The notes beneath the pieces were generated by a model. The model did no database searches and was not told where the DNA came from. It worked only from the letters and a program-made list of their open reading frames with translations. Positions 47,723-59,945 of a DNA stretch of 64,000 nucleotides are shown here, piece by piece (positions within the stretch are counted from its first letter, which is position 1; the number at the start of each line of letters is the position of its first letter). Location of the stretch: the NCBI RefSeq assembly GCF_003369915.1, contig NC_046677.1:3906001-3970000 (forward strand), written 5' to 3'. This DNA comes from Drosophila miranda (Eukaryota > Arthropoda > Insecta > Diptera > Drosophilidae). The translations under genes were made by a program, and so were the position numbers.

Positions 47723-47732
47723 TTTAATTAAA
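47723..47732. terminator. Palindromic poly(A) hexamer shared by Cs and Ddc
   Basis: TTTAATTAAA is its own reverse complement and presents the variant poly(A) signal ATTAAA on both strands. It lies 87 bases after the Cs stop and 155 bases after the Ddc stop. Use by both genes is inferred and would produce overlapping 3' ends. Confidence 0.4.
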
Positions 47733-47886
47733 AGTAGCATAATATACATTTAAAGCATTAACAACAACGACAACGATACGATGATAAGATACTAAATTGT
47801 GATGTGGCGATGAACGGTAGTTCCCGGTCCATCTTATTGCGATGTAAATTCCCTAAACATGTCACAACCCAAAGGCTGAGCTGGAC

Positions 47887-50537
47887 TTACTGCTCAGCAT
47901 CCATCTCGTCGGCGGCGGCGGCAACCTCCTTCCAAGAGTACACCATGTCTTCGGATTGAGTGAAGCGCGAGCAGACGGCCATTCGCAGGAAGTACACATC
48001 CTGTATCTTCGCCGGCACCATGTGGATATTTCCTCGGCCATTAATGCGCTTTAGCAGAGCCTCGTTGCGCTCGTTGCTGCCCTTGAGCCGGAAACAGACG
48101 AGGCCCATGTTCACTTCTGCGGCCAGCTCGAAGCGCTTATCAGCGACGCACTGCTCCCCGAACTGTGTGGCAAAGTTACAGTGGCGGCGGATGTGTGCCT
48201 GCAGGTTCTCGACACCGTACAGCCGCAGGACGAACCAGAGCTTGAGGGCGCGGAACCGTCGTCCGAGGGGAATTTGCCAGTGGCGGTAGTCCGGAGCAGA
48301 GCCTTGCATATCGTGCTTCAGGTAGAGCGGATCCACATTAAAGGCGTTCACAACCCAGCTTGGGTCCTTTAGCCACATTGCCGAGCAATCGAAGTTGACC
48401 AGCATCCACTTGTGGGGATTAAAGTTGAACGAGTCGGCCGCCTCGATGCCCTTCATCAGATGCCGGTACTCTGGACAGATGAATGCAGAGCCTGCGTAGG
48501 CGGCATCCACATGGATCCACACCTTGTGCTTGTTTCCCACCGGACCACATTCGTCCAGGCGGTCGAAGGCGCACGAATTGGTTGTGCCTAGGGTGACAAC
48601 AGCATAGAAAGGTATCAGGCCATCCTCCAGATCCTGCTCGATGGCCGTCTCCAGAGCCTCGCCCCGCAAGCGACTCTTCTCCGACGGCACCGAACGCAGC
48701 TTGACCCCACCCAGAAGTCCCGCTCTCTCCACGGAGGAATGCGCCTGGTCAGAACAGTAGCCGACGAGTTTGCCAACGATGGTGTGCTCGTCCCAATCTG
48801 GATGCTGGGCCTGGACCTCCTTAACCTTCTTTGCTTTGGCGCCCAGCAAGGCCACCAAAGTGGACTCACTGGCGGTGCCCTGGATGACGCCGCCTCCCTT
48901 ACCGCCCGAACAGGCCAGGAACTCGGAAGGCAAATCGATCATCTTACCAAGCCAGTCCATCATCGCCACCTCCAGCTCGGTGCAGGCGGGACTTGCGATC
49001 CAGGTGAACCCTATGCAGGCGATCGCTCCACTCAGCATGTCCGCCACAATGGCCGGATACGAGTTTGCCGTCGGGAAGTAGGCGTGAAACTTGGGACTGT
49101 GCCAGTGCGTCACTCCCGGCATAATCACTCGCTCGATGTCCTGCATCACGTCCTGCCAGTTCTCTGGCTTCTCGGGCGCTGCATCCGGAATCAGAGGCTT
49201 TAAGTACCCGGGCTTCACCTCAGGCAGGACCCGTCTGCAGAGAGGAAAATTATATTAGCCAGTTGTCTACCCATCTATTCAGGAAAAGCTTTCTACTAAT
49301 TGCATTTGAAACTTAGTTATCCTAACACCAACCCCAACCCCACGCATCTATACTGTGTGTGTAGATACTCGCAACAGCAGCATCGCATCCCCAGATTGTT
49401 GCCAGTTGTAAATAAGAAATCAATAGTATGGGTGTACAGAAGTGGGCGAAGACAAGATGCCGGGGTAGAGATAATGGAATTACCTTCATTTACCCATATT
49501 CTTTCTAGAAAGTAGTGAACAAAATACAGTATGTATGCATTCGGGAGAATGAACATTTTTGGGATGCCGAGAAGTGGAACAATGTTTAAGGTTGGGTCGA
49601 GTCTTTTTTAGACTTTTTTTAATCATACCCAAGATCAGTAAGTTTCTACCAACTGGTACAAACTCAGCTGCTAATTCAATGTCTGTTATATACATTATCC
49701 AACACGATATATGAATGAATATATATGTATATATTCAAGGCAATGGAGAGTCAAAAAGAAACCGTTAGATTTACCAAAGAACAATGGAACGGCAATCATT
49801 ATTGCCCGTGGCATACACGTAAGACACGTACAAAGACGCCCTTGAAACGCCAACATTAAAACCTATTTAATGCTGTAATAAACGATTAGCTTCATTTGGT
49901 TTGGCCAAGAGCAGTAGTAAAAATATAGATAGTAGGAAAACAAAAAATAGCGTGTTCAAAAATGAAAGTGTTTAGCCTTAGAGAACTGGGAAGGCCGCTG
50001 AGAGCGAGATGGATATGCAACAAAGCAAAGGTCGGATCGGAGAGACTTTCCCATGACTATATATGTATACCTCTCCATGTGCTAAATGTCATTCACTTGC
50101 TCTGTATCGAACAGAACGAACTTTCAATTAACACCGCGCCGCACCGCACGCTGAGGTCAGGCCAATATGTATCACATCTGTATATCTGTGTGTTTAAATT
50201 AAATTTAATTGAAACACTCCGATACACGCTTACTCACTCTCTGTCTGTCCCGCTCGTTAGATCGCTTACCTGTCTCGTATGTTCTCCAAATATTCGGCTA
50301 TATAATCCACCATTGATTTGGCAAAGTCTTTGAACTCCGGGGCCTCCATGTCGATCTTTAAGTAGAAAGGGCGGGACACTGGTAAGTACAGAATGGATCT
50401 ATGTGTCTCTTTGCTCGACATACCGAGACCTTGGGATCCAGCTTATCTTCCACCTTGGCGTTAGCTTTAGCGTTACCGTTACCGTTACCGTTAGTTTGCT
50501 GGGGTTTGTTAGTGGTATTAGTGGCTAGGTCGCTCAT
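47887..50537 (-). CDS. Ddc: Dopa decarboxylase (aromatic L-amino acid decarboxylase)
   Basis: Cytosolic PLP enzyme making dopamine from L-dopa and serotonin from 5-hydroxytryptophan, needed in neurons and for cuticle hardening. Coding exons: 50537-50424 (38 residues, [13 protein letters not shown]..., Asn-Gly repeats), 50355-50270 ([11 protein letters not shown]...IRDR) and 49234-47887. These give 515 residues for the neural form. Splicing the leader directly to the second coding exon would start at MEAPEF and give the 475-residue epidermal form, as known in D. melanogaster. Motifs: [19 protein letters not shown] (His, unlike Asn in amd), [11 protein letters not shown], and PLP lysine in [10 protein letters not shown] noncoding first exon is predicted at about 51480-51310, ending in GTGAGT. 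The acceptor for the neural exon is probably at 50580. Introns keep frame at all joins. Confidence 0.96.
49235..50269 (-). other. Ddc intron between the second and third coding exons
   Basis: 1035 bases between donor GTAAGC (50269-50264) and acceptor TCTGCAG (ending 49235). No other gene recognised inside. Confidence 0.85.
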
Positions 50538-51476
50538 TTTAGGTTCGTTGCAATTTAAAGACTAAGTGAAGTCGATGCTCTGAGCGGGTTAGAAAAGCAA
50601 TGGGAAAAGCCTGAATGTTGATATCAAGTTTTGTTAGTAAATGTAGTGAATATGTATTGATAATGCTAATCAGCACAGCAGCTGCGGCCCAACAACGAAC
50701 TTTTGTAGGTATGGGGTCACTGCGACTTGTACATACCCTACCCTAACCGTATGACCGTGAAATAATGTTTATACCTATGTGAGGAATCTCAGAGTTTTGT
50801 GAGTTGTGAGTTTTGCATTGTCGCTTAAATAGTTACACATATTTGGCACTACTTTCGGCTCAGTGTAATTTATTTAATACTTAGAATTGCAGGCTCGTTT
50901 TTGCATTAATGAGTTTGTTCGTATTTTTCTCGATTCAATTCAATTCAATTCACTTTTAAGCAACGCAAACAAGTTGGCATTGGAGGCAGCCACTTTTAGC
51001 CCGTGACTAAAGATTAAAAAACTTCTTTCACAGATACACAACTTGTAAATCCAAAAGCCCCAAAAGCAGTAAAGCCAAGGATTCTGCATATACTTAAAAT
51101 TGGGCTAGACGCGTGCGGCTATGTGCTTCGAGATGCCTTCGCATCAAAGCACTAGGTACACCACTGCGTATACGTATAAAATTGTGTGTCCATTTCCATA
51201 CAGTTACAGTAATTATGTTGCCAGAGCACTTTAAGTGTTTGCACGCACATATGTATGTACTCGCACATGTCCATTCGTCCATGCAAATATTGTATATAGA
51301 GCCACTCACCGTGTACTTTAGGTAAGTGCCTTTAATTATTAGCACTTGTCGCGCTTTGTTTCCGTTTCGAACTAAATCTTTTGGTCTATTGCGATGCTTT
51401 CTGAGCTGTGATGGACCCACTTGGTGCTCGGTGTGCGGTGTTCGGTGTAGTGTTCGGAGCTCGGCGTTCGCTTGTC

Positions 51477-51513
51477 AACTGAGCGCTGCTCGCACTTGGC
51501 CAAGGCTTTTAAA
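51477..51513 (-). promoter_or_regulatory. Predicted Ddc core promoter
   Basis: On the minus strand, TTTAAAA at 51513-51507 lies about 30 bases before a perfect initiator TCAGTT (51482-51477, +1 at about 51480). The predicted transcript of about 3.6 kb agrees with the size of the Ddc gene. Start site is inferred from motif spacing. Confidence 0.6.
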
Positions 51514-51566
51514 GCCCAGCAGCAGCCCACAGCCACCGCATCGGGCACGGGTACGGCCCAAGCAGG

Positions 51567-51580
51567 ACCGGTTCAAACCG
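51567..51580 (-). promoter_or_regulatory. Grainyhead-type binding site upstream of Ddc
   Basis: ACCGGTT at 51567-51573, followed by an inverted half-site AAACCG, about 90 bases upstream of the predicted Ddc start. Grainyhead (NTF-1/Elf-1) binds ACCGGTT-like sites in the proximal Ddc promoter of D. melanogaster and drives epidermal expression. Function here is inferred from motif and position. Confidence 0.5.
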
Positions 51581-53243
51581 CTCGGCCGTGGCTCCGGACT
51601 GCAACATTCTCAACTTGTTTGTGCGATTCTCTTTGATTTGTTATTGCGCTCTTCTGGTGATTTTTTGGTTGTTATTTTGGAACATGCATTAATTTGCGCG
51701 TGACTCAGTAGCAGGACATTAAACTCGGGCCCAGTCAAAGCGGTAAGAAGACCCCTCTGAATGGAATGGTTCAGAGCTGAGACAGGTCGATCTAGAATTA
51801 TGTTCTTGGAAGCTACGGGCGAATAGAATGGACAGATCTAAGAAGTTTATCGAAACTTTTTCTTTCCAATAAAAATAAATTAATACAATTATATTAATAA
51901 TTAATTAATAGTAGCCCATTTAACATTGAAAGACCCCTCAGAATGGTTTGAATTCTGCGCACGTTCCTCCAAGCGCCGTTCCCAGGTATCGTTTTATGGG
52001 GACCGTGCGAGTGCGGTCCAGGAATCCCCCGTCATGAGTCATGCCACACCAGGCAGCGATTTTTTGAAATTCATAGAAAACGAGACATTTATCATTATCC
52101 CATTCGAACGTTTTACGCGCTTTTGAAAACAGGTTTTCAGAGCATCAACTGTGACGTGGTCCGGGAGGCCCGATCCGCTCGTGTTATCTTCCACTCCACT
52201 ATGCTGGTGACGTCAAAGAGTTCCATATCCTGTTGAGCCTGGGATGGGGATGTGGAGCTGATTGTTGGATTGTTCAGCAGGGGGTGGGTTGTTGGCCAAC
52301 TGTTGCTACGCGCCGAGGAGAGTGTGCCTGACATTTCAACGAAGCCACTTTGGCAAATCACTTGACTGAATCAACAGATTTTTATTCCATGCCCTGTTGG
52401 GCTCTGCTTCTGATTGTAATGCGTTGAGAGCATTCCCAACCAACCCCCAACACCCATTCAGGCAACAAACCACCCACAAATATGTGCGCACCTCCTGGGC
52501 GAGTGCTGAATGATGGGGTCGAATGGGGGAGACTTTTCTACAATTTGATTTATGGCGGACTAGAGTAGGGAGAGCATAGAAAAAACTTTGACTATTATGC
52601 ATGCGCTCATGAGAATGAGATGGCGCCTTTAAGTAGGGCCTGCATAATCTGACGAAACCAGCAAAAGAACACAAGGGAGAGCCACAAGTAAGCAATATAA
52701 TCTTGAATGTTGTGTGCATCGCCTTTTGGAGGATTAATTAATATTAAGCCGAAACAGCTTGACAAGCATCCAATGAGATAGCCCAGACTCTGCCCACATC
52801 TTACTCGCAGTTCAAGTGCATAAACGTACACAGTCCAGGGATTAAACTTCAAGCTATGCAAATAATGTGTATTATTTATTGTATTGTTTCTTCACATAAC
52901 CAACATCTCTTGTTGTTTAGGTTTAGGTTTCATTGGTTAACTGGATTCAGTTTGGATAGATCTCGATTTTATAAACCAATTCGCGGGGTGGGCCTAAACA
53001 GCTCACAGGGAGGCAACGAAAGTTGAGCCACATTGAGGCACACGCTGCGACAATCGATCCAAGCATAATGAAGAAGAGTGTGGAAAAACCATTGACAAGG
53101 GACAATTTTTTGGTTGTTTCGCTTCATTATTCCAGTCAGTCAGTGGGCACATTACAATAACGCGTATTTCAGCGGAAACAAATCGAAAAGTACTTAGTAA
53201 ATGCTAAAGGTAGTTACAACTTAACGGAACTAGACGCGCCGAG
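51581..53243. other. Ddc upstream region / intergenic to Phb1
   Basis: No gene recognised. By position it should hold the distal Ddc regulatory elements and the 3' end of Phb1. The open frames at 52137-52861 have no domain. Confidence 0.55.
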
Positions 53244-54132
53244 CTACTGCGCAATGGTCGAGGGCAGATTCAGGAGCGTGTTCTGGCCACTGGGCAAGTA
53301 GGCAACGCCACGGGATCTTGACAGTTGGTAAGCAATGTCCTCGGCGGCTTCAATACGACGCAGCTCGACCAAACCGTCACCAGCCTCGCCGAACGATTTG
53401 GCCAGCAAACCGGCAGCGGCGGCATCACCCTCGGCCGAAATGATCGATGCTAGCTTCTGCTGTTCGGCCTTCTCCACAACGAAGCGGGCCTTCTCTGCCT
53501 CCTGCTGGGCAACTTGTTTCATCTCAACGGCCAGCGTGAACTCGCGACCAAAGGTCAAGTGTGTCAGAGAGATGTCGTCCAGAATGAACCCGAACTGATT
53601 GGCGCGCAAGGTCAGCTCCTGCGATACGCGCTGCGAAACCATCTGGAGGTTGGGCACAAAGATTAGCAAAAAGCATATTATCGTTTCTATCAAAACTCAC
53701 CTCGCGCTGAGTAATCAGCTCTCCGGCATCGAATTGAGCGACGACTGCCTTCAGCACCTCAGGGGCAATGGATGGCAGGACACGCTCATCGTAGTCCTGG
53801 CCCAAAATCGTGTAGATCTTTGGCAGCTGATCGGGTATGGGACGGTACAGGATACGCAGTGTAATGTTAACATTCTGCAAATCCTTGCTGCCCGTGATGA
53901 CTGGAACGTTGCGGGGCTGAGAGCGTATGTCGAAAATAATGGGGCGCTGCACCCATGGTATGAAGAAGTGCGTGCCCTCGCCAACTACATGCTCCTTGAT
54001 GCCGGTGAAACGATCAAAGATCACAGCTCGATGGCCCCCCTCCACATTATATAATGCGGAATTAACAACGCCGCCGAGCACTGCCACTCCGAGGCCCATC
54101 TGGCCAATGCGATTGAAAAATTGGGAAGCCAT
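53244..54132 (-). CDS. Phb1: Prohibitin 1
   Basis: Mitochondrial inner-membrane scaffold that forms a ring complex with prohibitin 2; the locus is l(2)37Cc in D. melanogaster. Exon 1 54132-53701 and exon 2 53642-53244, joined across a 58-base intron (GTGAGT...CTCCAG) between QRE and MVSQ, give 276 residues, the expected length. The N-terminal hydrophobic segment ([16 protein letters not shown]) acts as membrane anchor. The SPFH/PHB domain follows with [10 protein letters not shown], and the C-terminal coiled-coil region is rich in Ala, Glu and Lys. A 5' intron is likely: TTCGCACAG just before ACTATGG, with a GTAAGT donor at 54349-54344. Confidence 0.96.
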
Positions 54133-54350
54133 AGTCTGTGCGAAAGTAAGAAGGAAATTATTGGCGTAATGTGCCTAACTATGTATTTATTTCTATATGT
54201 ATGTAAATAAAAAGCCGACTAGACTTATCAATTTCATCAACTTTTTAGGTTAGATCGTCATAGTTGGCCGACAACGTGCAGTGTTCATGTTTTTATGCCG
54301 TAATAACATAATTCTGAAATTGCGTGAGCCGCAAGATGTTGGAACTTACT

Positions 54351-55256
54351 TTTAACAACTTTGAAATGCGAATTATTAAAAATTAACACACAATTTCTAT
54401 TTTAAAACAAAATTTAGCCGTGAGAGCAAATATACACCGTCCGACCCTCAGAAATATACCAAAGCCTACCGTCTCATTTTAAAAATATACCGTAAATATA
54501 CTGACGAATTCAAGTTCTATATTCCCCGATTTTGATATTCCGTCGAATATTATTAGCTAGATAGAAAATTTAGCCACGTCCACATAATTTTATCCATTTA
54601 ATGAATCTATTTTCTACTTGACTGGCCTATTTTAAATACTTGACTCAGATTGTTTTTGCCTCAATTTTGGTTCCTCAACAACAATATAGCGTCTCGTATG
54701 ACGAAAAACCAAACTTAGCCCACTTAAGCCCCCTCTATTTAAAGAGTTCAACTACTTGAGGTATATGGCGGAAAATATTAACGATTGTAAATTCTTCTTG
54801 TAGATTCATGCCATCTTTCTTCTGAACTTAAAAAAAAAAACACTGAATCTTCTACCTAAACTGCGCTAACATTATTAAATAATTAAAATTGAAATACCCC
54901 CTTGGCTTATAATAGGCTAATCGTTCTCCGTCAAGAATTCTACAAGACTGGTTAGTTTTAAGTTTCATCTTTGTTGGATTTGTTTATAAAATTTCAAAAA
55001 AAAAAGGTCAACAACAATGTATACTAAATTAATATTTGTTCATGGTAACTGCACAATTAGTCTGTATATTAACTACATTTTTATGTAATTACCATACGTG
55101 ACACCTGAATGTAAATTTGAAAAAATTTGGGCGTTTTTTTCTATCAGCCATATTGAGCCACTGATGGGAAACGATCAGGAATTCGATGCTGATCACGAAT
55201 CTAATCACTGCACTCAAACATAAAATTGGAAAATTGGAAAGAGAGAAACCACAGAT
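54351..55256. other. AT-rich intergenic
   Basis: No gene seen. It holds the Phb1 promoter side and the 3' end region of l(2)37Cb. The poly(A) tract at 54830-54841 is unremarkable. Confidence 0.6.
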
Positions 55257-58119
55257 TTATTGTGTCATTTCGGCCCGCCCAGCGCCCTTAGGCATCTTTT
55301 TGTTCGTCGAGTCCTCCAACTCCTTCGCTTTGTAGTAATGAGGGGCCACTTCCAGCAGCCACTTGCTTTCGATCTCAATAACCTGCCTCATATACTCCTT
55401 GGAGGTGAAGACCAGCTCATGGTAGAGCACCCAGCGAGGCAGCTCCTCAAAAAGCGAAGAATTCGGATGAATCATAACCGTCTGGTTGTGCTTGATGGTC
55501 TTGTAGTGGCCGCCCTTGGAGAGGCGCGCCACATGGTAGAAATATCCGGCAGTGGCCGCCTTGCGCACATTTATAGTCTCCGGCAGGCAACTGACCATGT
55601 CGATCTCGACGCGCTGCATCAGGCCTACCAGCTGCTCCCGGACATCGCGCGCCCGCTTCATTGAGCGGTACTGGATGAAGTTCTCGTAGCACCACTGCGT
55701 GCTGTAGTCCGTCTCCGCCCACTGATTGTAGACCTGCAGCAGGCTCAGGTGATCGCCGTGCATGTGGTTGAAGTTCTTGCGGGCCGTGTCCGCGTGTATG
55801 ATCTTGTCTTTGGGCCGATAGAAGATGGCACTGTTCACCGACAGCATTGCCGAAATCGTGACCATCTCCTCAGAACATTTGTACCTGTGGAAGAATCTTC
55901 AAGATAAAGTTTTTGCTTTGGAACAACATTACTTCCCTACTCACTTTTCGCTGGCCAGCAACATCTTGCCCATCATGGGATCCACAGGAAATTCGGCCAT
56001 TCGCCGACCCAGCTTGGTCAGCTCCCCATGATGATTGAGAGCACCCAGAGCATAGAGCTGTTCCAGGGCCAGGACGAGTGTCTCGTGAGGGGGTGGATCC
56101 AAAAAGTCAAAGTGTATCAAATCGTTTATGCCCAAGGCCTTGAGCATAAGCACTGCGTTGCCCAGATTGATGCGCTGTATCTCCGGCACCGTGTTGTCCT
56201 CCAGCTCGTGCTTGTACGCCCATGCCGTGTACAGACGGAAGCACTTGCCCGGCGCCGTGCGCCCAGCTCGGCCGGCTCGCTGATTTGCCGATGCCTTCGA
56301 AATGGGAACCACCATCAGGGACTCCATGCCGGTGCGGGAATTGAAGTTGTTTTGCTTGGCAAACCCCGGATCGATCACATAGACAATGTTGTCGATCGTC
56401 AGGGAGGTCTCTGCTATGTTGGTGGCCAGGATCACTTTGCGGGCATTCGGGGGCGTGGGCTCGAAGATTTTAGCCTGCATGTCGCTTGGAAGGTTGGCAT
56501 AGACGGGAATGACGATCAGCTCGCGGATTTTCGAGCCCAGACGCTTGACGCGGTCCTGCAAAACCTCTTGGCAGGTCTCGATCTCATCCTGACCCGTCAG
56601 AAACACCAATATATCGCCCAAGGGTTGAGTGGCGTGTATCTGCAGCACAGAAACGCAGCAGGCATCAATATAGTCCGCCTCCGGCGCCTTTGTGTAGAAT
56701 ATGTCCACCGGATATCGTCGTCCGGGGATGCGGAAGATCGGCGCATCATCGAAGAAGGCCGAGAACTTGTCCGCGTCAAGGGTGGCGCTCGATATGAGCA
56801 ACTTAAGCTCTGGCCGGAAGCGAGCAATGTCCTTGACCAGGCCAAAGAGGATGTCCGTATGCAGAGTGCGCTCGTGGGCCTCGTCAATGATCATCACACT
56901 GTATGAGGCCAAGTCGGGCTCCGAGAGAAACTCACGATGCAGCGTACCGTCCGTCATGTACTTGAGGATGGTTCGGTCCGAGGTGCAGTCCTCGAAGCGT
57001 ATGCTGTAGCCCACCTCGTTGCCCAGCTTGACGCCCATCTCCTCGGCTACGCGAGCCGCCACAGACATGGCAGCCACGCGACGCGGCTGCGTGCAGCCAA
57101 TCATTTTCTTGTCCTTGGTAAAGCCCGCATCGACCAGGTATTGTGGCACCTGGGTGGTCTTGCCCGAACCGGTTTCTCCCTCAACGATCAGCACCTGATG
57201 CTCCTTAACAGCGGCAATGAGATCCTCTTTGAACGGATACACGGGCAGCGAGCGACGCGTCTCGTCCAGTGTCAGCCGTTTGCGTTCTTTTTCCGTTAGC
57301 TCCGGCTGGCGGCTGGAGGACTTTTCGCGACTGCCGTCGAGCGTCAGGGCCTGAATGAAATCAATCTGATCGTCCAACAGCAGCTCATACTCCTCCTCGG
57401 CCTTGACGTCCTTGGCGCCGAACTGGAAACGGGCTGAGGCCAACTGCTCGGCTTCCCACTTCTTTTGCTCGGGATTGGGCTGCCTCTCGAAGTCGTCCAC
57501 CTCGACATACTCAGCTGAGAAAGAGAAGAACATCAGATGTGCATTCGCAGCTTGCAGATTCACTTACAGCGCTCGCCCTTCTTCATGTCCTGCGGCATGT
57601 GATAGCGCTGTACGCGCTCTAGCTCCCGCGCCTTCTCATGCTCCTTGGCGATGTTCAGCAGCTGCTTTTTGTACTGGCGCTCCTCCCGCTCGCGCTTGGT
57701 CAACCTGGGAAACGAAAAACGGATTATTAGTGCTAAACGGCTACCCATTGAGCATGAAAAGTCGCTTACACGCTCTCCTCGAAGAGATACTCGTCGTCCA
57801 AAATATCCGCCTCCAGCTCGGCCACTTTGTCATCCTTGCGCTTTTCAAGGTACTGGCGTCGCGATTGCAGGCGCAGGTGTGGCACGATCTTGTCCCGATC
57901 CTCGTGCTCCAGCTTCAAGCGTTTGGTGGCTTCCTCGATAGCCTTGCGGCCACCGGCGGAGTCTACCACCTTGCGTGTGCGGTCCTCATCCCGCTGCTTC
58001 AGGCGATTGGCGAACTCATCTCGCTCCTGCAAGTCCTTCAGCCTCGACTCCTCCTCGCTGTCCGGCTCCTCAGCACTGCTGCTGCTGCCAGCCGTACGTT
58101 TCCTGCTTCTGCTCGACAT
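55257..58119 (-). CDS. l(2)37Cb: DEAH-box pre-mRNA splicing helicase (DHX16/Prp2 type)
   Basis: An ATP-dependent RNA helicase that remodels the spliceosome before the first catalytic step. Four exons: 58119-57770, 57704-57568, 57514-55945 and 55884-55257, totalling 894 residues, all joins in frame. The N-terminal about 230 residues are charged and coiled-coil-like (RS-rich MSSRSRKRT start, then [12 protein letters not shown]). Helicase motifs in order: Walker [15 protein letters not shown] box in [10 protein letters not shown], motif III SAT in [10 protein letters not shown], motif [12 protein letters not shown] and motif [10 protein letters not shown]. These are followed by winged-helix, HA2 and OB-fold regions, ending in a lysine-rich tail. 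Introns are 65, 53 and 60 bases. It diverges from l(2)37Cd. Confidence 0.96.
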
Positions 58120-58345
58120 TTTCCCGTAAACAATAAACAATCAATAGGCGCAAAATCGAAACGGTGTGTTAGCACAACAAGGTGAGCCAGCCATGCCATA
58201 AATTTGATCGACTTATCGATACAAAATAACACATCTCTAGGAAGGTTGCAAGGTGAGTTACCTAGAGAGGGAGGTCGAAAAAAGCCATCCAAAATGTCAG
58301 GCGGCGTGCTGAGAAGGTTTTAAAACCAATTTATTCCAACCAACT
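58120..58345. promoter_or_regulatory. Bidirectional promoter with DRE, l(2)37Cb / l(2)37Cd
   Basis: Only 226 bases separate the two divergent start codons. The palindromic DRE core TATCGATA is at 58215-58222. DREF-bound DREs are typical of Drosophila housekeeping promoters, and there is no TATA box. Confidence 0.65.
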
Positions 58346-59945
58346 ATGTCGCGTCAGTTAAGCTTCAATCCCCGTAAGGAATATGAATTGATTGAGTACC
58401 CTGGCCGTGTGGTCCATCCGGACCGTATGCTGGGCACCTTGGGCGGCATTGTGAACGTTTCAAAAGTAAGTGGCTGAATCGCTCACAGTTCGATCTGCAT
58501 TCTCATCTGCTTGTTCCCAGGTCTTGGGCGATGAGGTAAAGCGACTGGAACTGCGCTTTCATCCGCAGAACCCCTACAATAAGCCCGCCTTTGGAGATTG
58601 CACAGACAAGACTGGCGTCCTGCTCTCGGTCACTGTGCGGCGGCATAAGCGGGACAAGCTGCGACCTCCACATTATTTCGTTCGCGTTCTAGGGCACTGC
58701 AGCCGCAGCTTCTCCTTTGAATGTGAGTTCTCGCACCGAGATTAACCAGGCAGCTATTAGACAATAACCCCGGACTGTCCCAGCGCTCTGTGACTTTCAG
58801 TACTTGCCGCTGTGGCCCACGCCACAGAGTGACAATGGCCTCGCTGCGACGAAGCTCACGTATGCCCTGGAGCAAACGCAGCCGACGGACGTGACCGACC
58901 TGGAGTTCTTCAAGTGAGTGCGCGGGTTTAAGCGATGGGTCAGACCGGAATAACAGCCGCTTCTTTCAGGCGCGGGCAGAGTCAGCTCCTTTGCCTGCCC
59001 GAGCTGTTTGCCCGTGTGGACCTTGTCCATACGGGAAACTACCGCATCGACGGGGCGGAGGATGGCCTGCAGGAGGTACTGGGAGTGCTTACAAAGTCAA
59101 CGTATGACAGCTATGATGTGATCTCATTTAACATGCAGGACACCTTTCCCACCCAGGCAGACGCGCAAATTTTGAAACGCCTCAAGGTGAAGTACGTTTC
59201 CGATGAACAATTTGCACGCGTTCAGAAATTATTCGATGAGTGCCCCATATGGACGCGCATAGCTCTACTGTACGAGTCTGGCGTGGGCACCGACAAGCTC
59301 AAGTGCATCATACCGTCGCTAGCCTTTTACTTCAGCAACGGACCCTGGCGAACGCTGTACGTGCGCTATGGCTACGATCCGCGCAAGGATTTCAACAGTC
59401 GGCACTACCAGACCTTTGACTTTCGCCTGCGCTTTGGCACTGGAGTCTCCGAGTTTGTCTACTCCAGGAAGTCGGCCAAACTGAAAATGACCTCTGCTGC
59501 TGCGGCCGAGGAGCCAAAGTGCGATCTTGTCCAGAATATCGACTATCCCTACTTCGACGAGCACAAGTTGCCCCGCTCCAGGCAGTGCATGCTTCGCTAC
59601 TGCGACGTCCGCATCCAAAAAATCCAGGATATGCTGGAGAAGATTCCCACTCCCCTTACTGGAGCCATTTGCAACGAACGCACCGGGTGGCTCCCTCCCA
59701 GCTTCGATGCTCAGGTGAGACAGATTGTCTGTGCCACCATTAGCGACCTGTTGCGCAGCCATTACCGCAAGGAGCACCTAATGGCCGAGGTTGAGGCGGT
59801 GCCACAGGCCGATGAGGAGGACGATGGCGAAGATGAGGAGACTCAGGAAGAGGACATGGAGCTTGACGACTCCCAGACAATGAACAGCTCCGAGAACTAC
59901 GTGGACAAGGACATCGAACAGCTGTTCGATAATATCACGAGCTGA
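58346..59945 (+). CDS. l(2)37Cd: TFIIIC subunit (GTF3C5 / tau95 type)
   Basis: Subunit of the RNA polymerase III general factor TFIIIC that binds internal promoters of tRNA genes. Exons 58346-58465, 58521-58722, 58784-58913 and 58970-59945 give 475 residues with every join in frame. The third exon must start at 58784 (TGTCCCAG acceptor), because the later CTTTCAG at 58800 would break the frame; the resulting SLCDFQYLPL fits the family. The protein begins MSRQLSFNPRKEYELIEYPG. It has an N-terminal dimerisation region, a central ISFNMQDTFPTQ...YVRYGYDPRKD DNA-binding region, and a strongly acidic C-terminus (EEDDGEDEETQEEDMELDD). AATAAA lies at about 60212. Confidence 0.92.

Noticed and set aside
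51326-51703. 125-codon plus-strand frame over the Ddc promoter
   Set aside because: Overlaps the predicted Ddc first exon and promoter on the other strand. Low-complexity Ser/Cys/Arg content.
56028-56906. 292-codon antisense frame within l(2)37Cb
   Set aside because: Shadow of the helicase exon, no independent motif.
58801-58913. l(2)37Cd exon 3 starting at the CTTTCAG acceptor (58801)
   Set aside because: Joining there shifts the frame and hits a stop within about ten codons. The upstream TGTCCCAG acceptor at 58783 keeps frame and gives the family-like SLCDFQYLPL.
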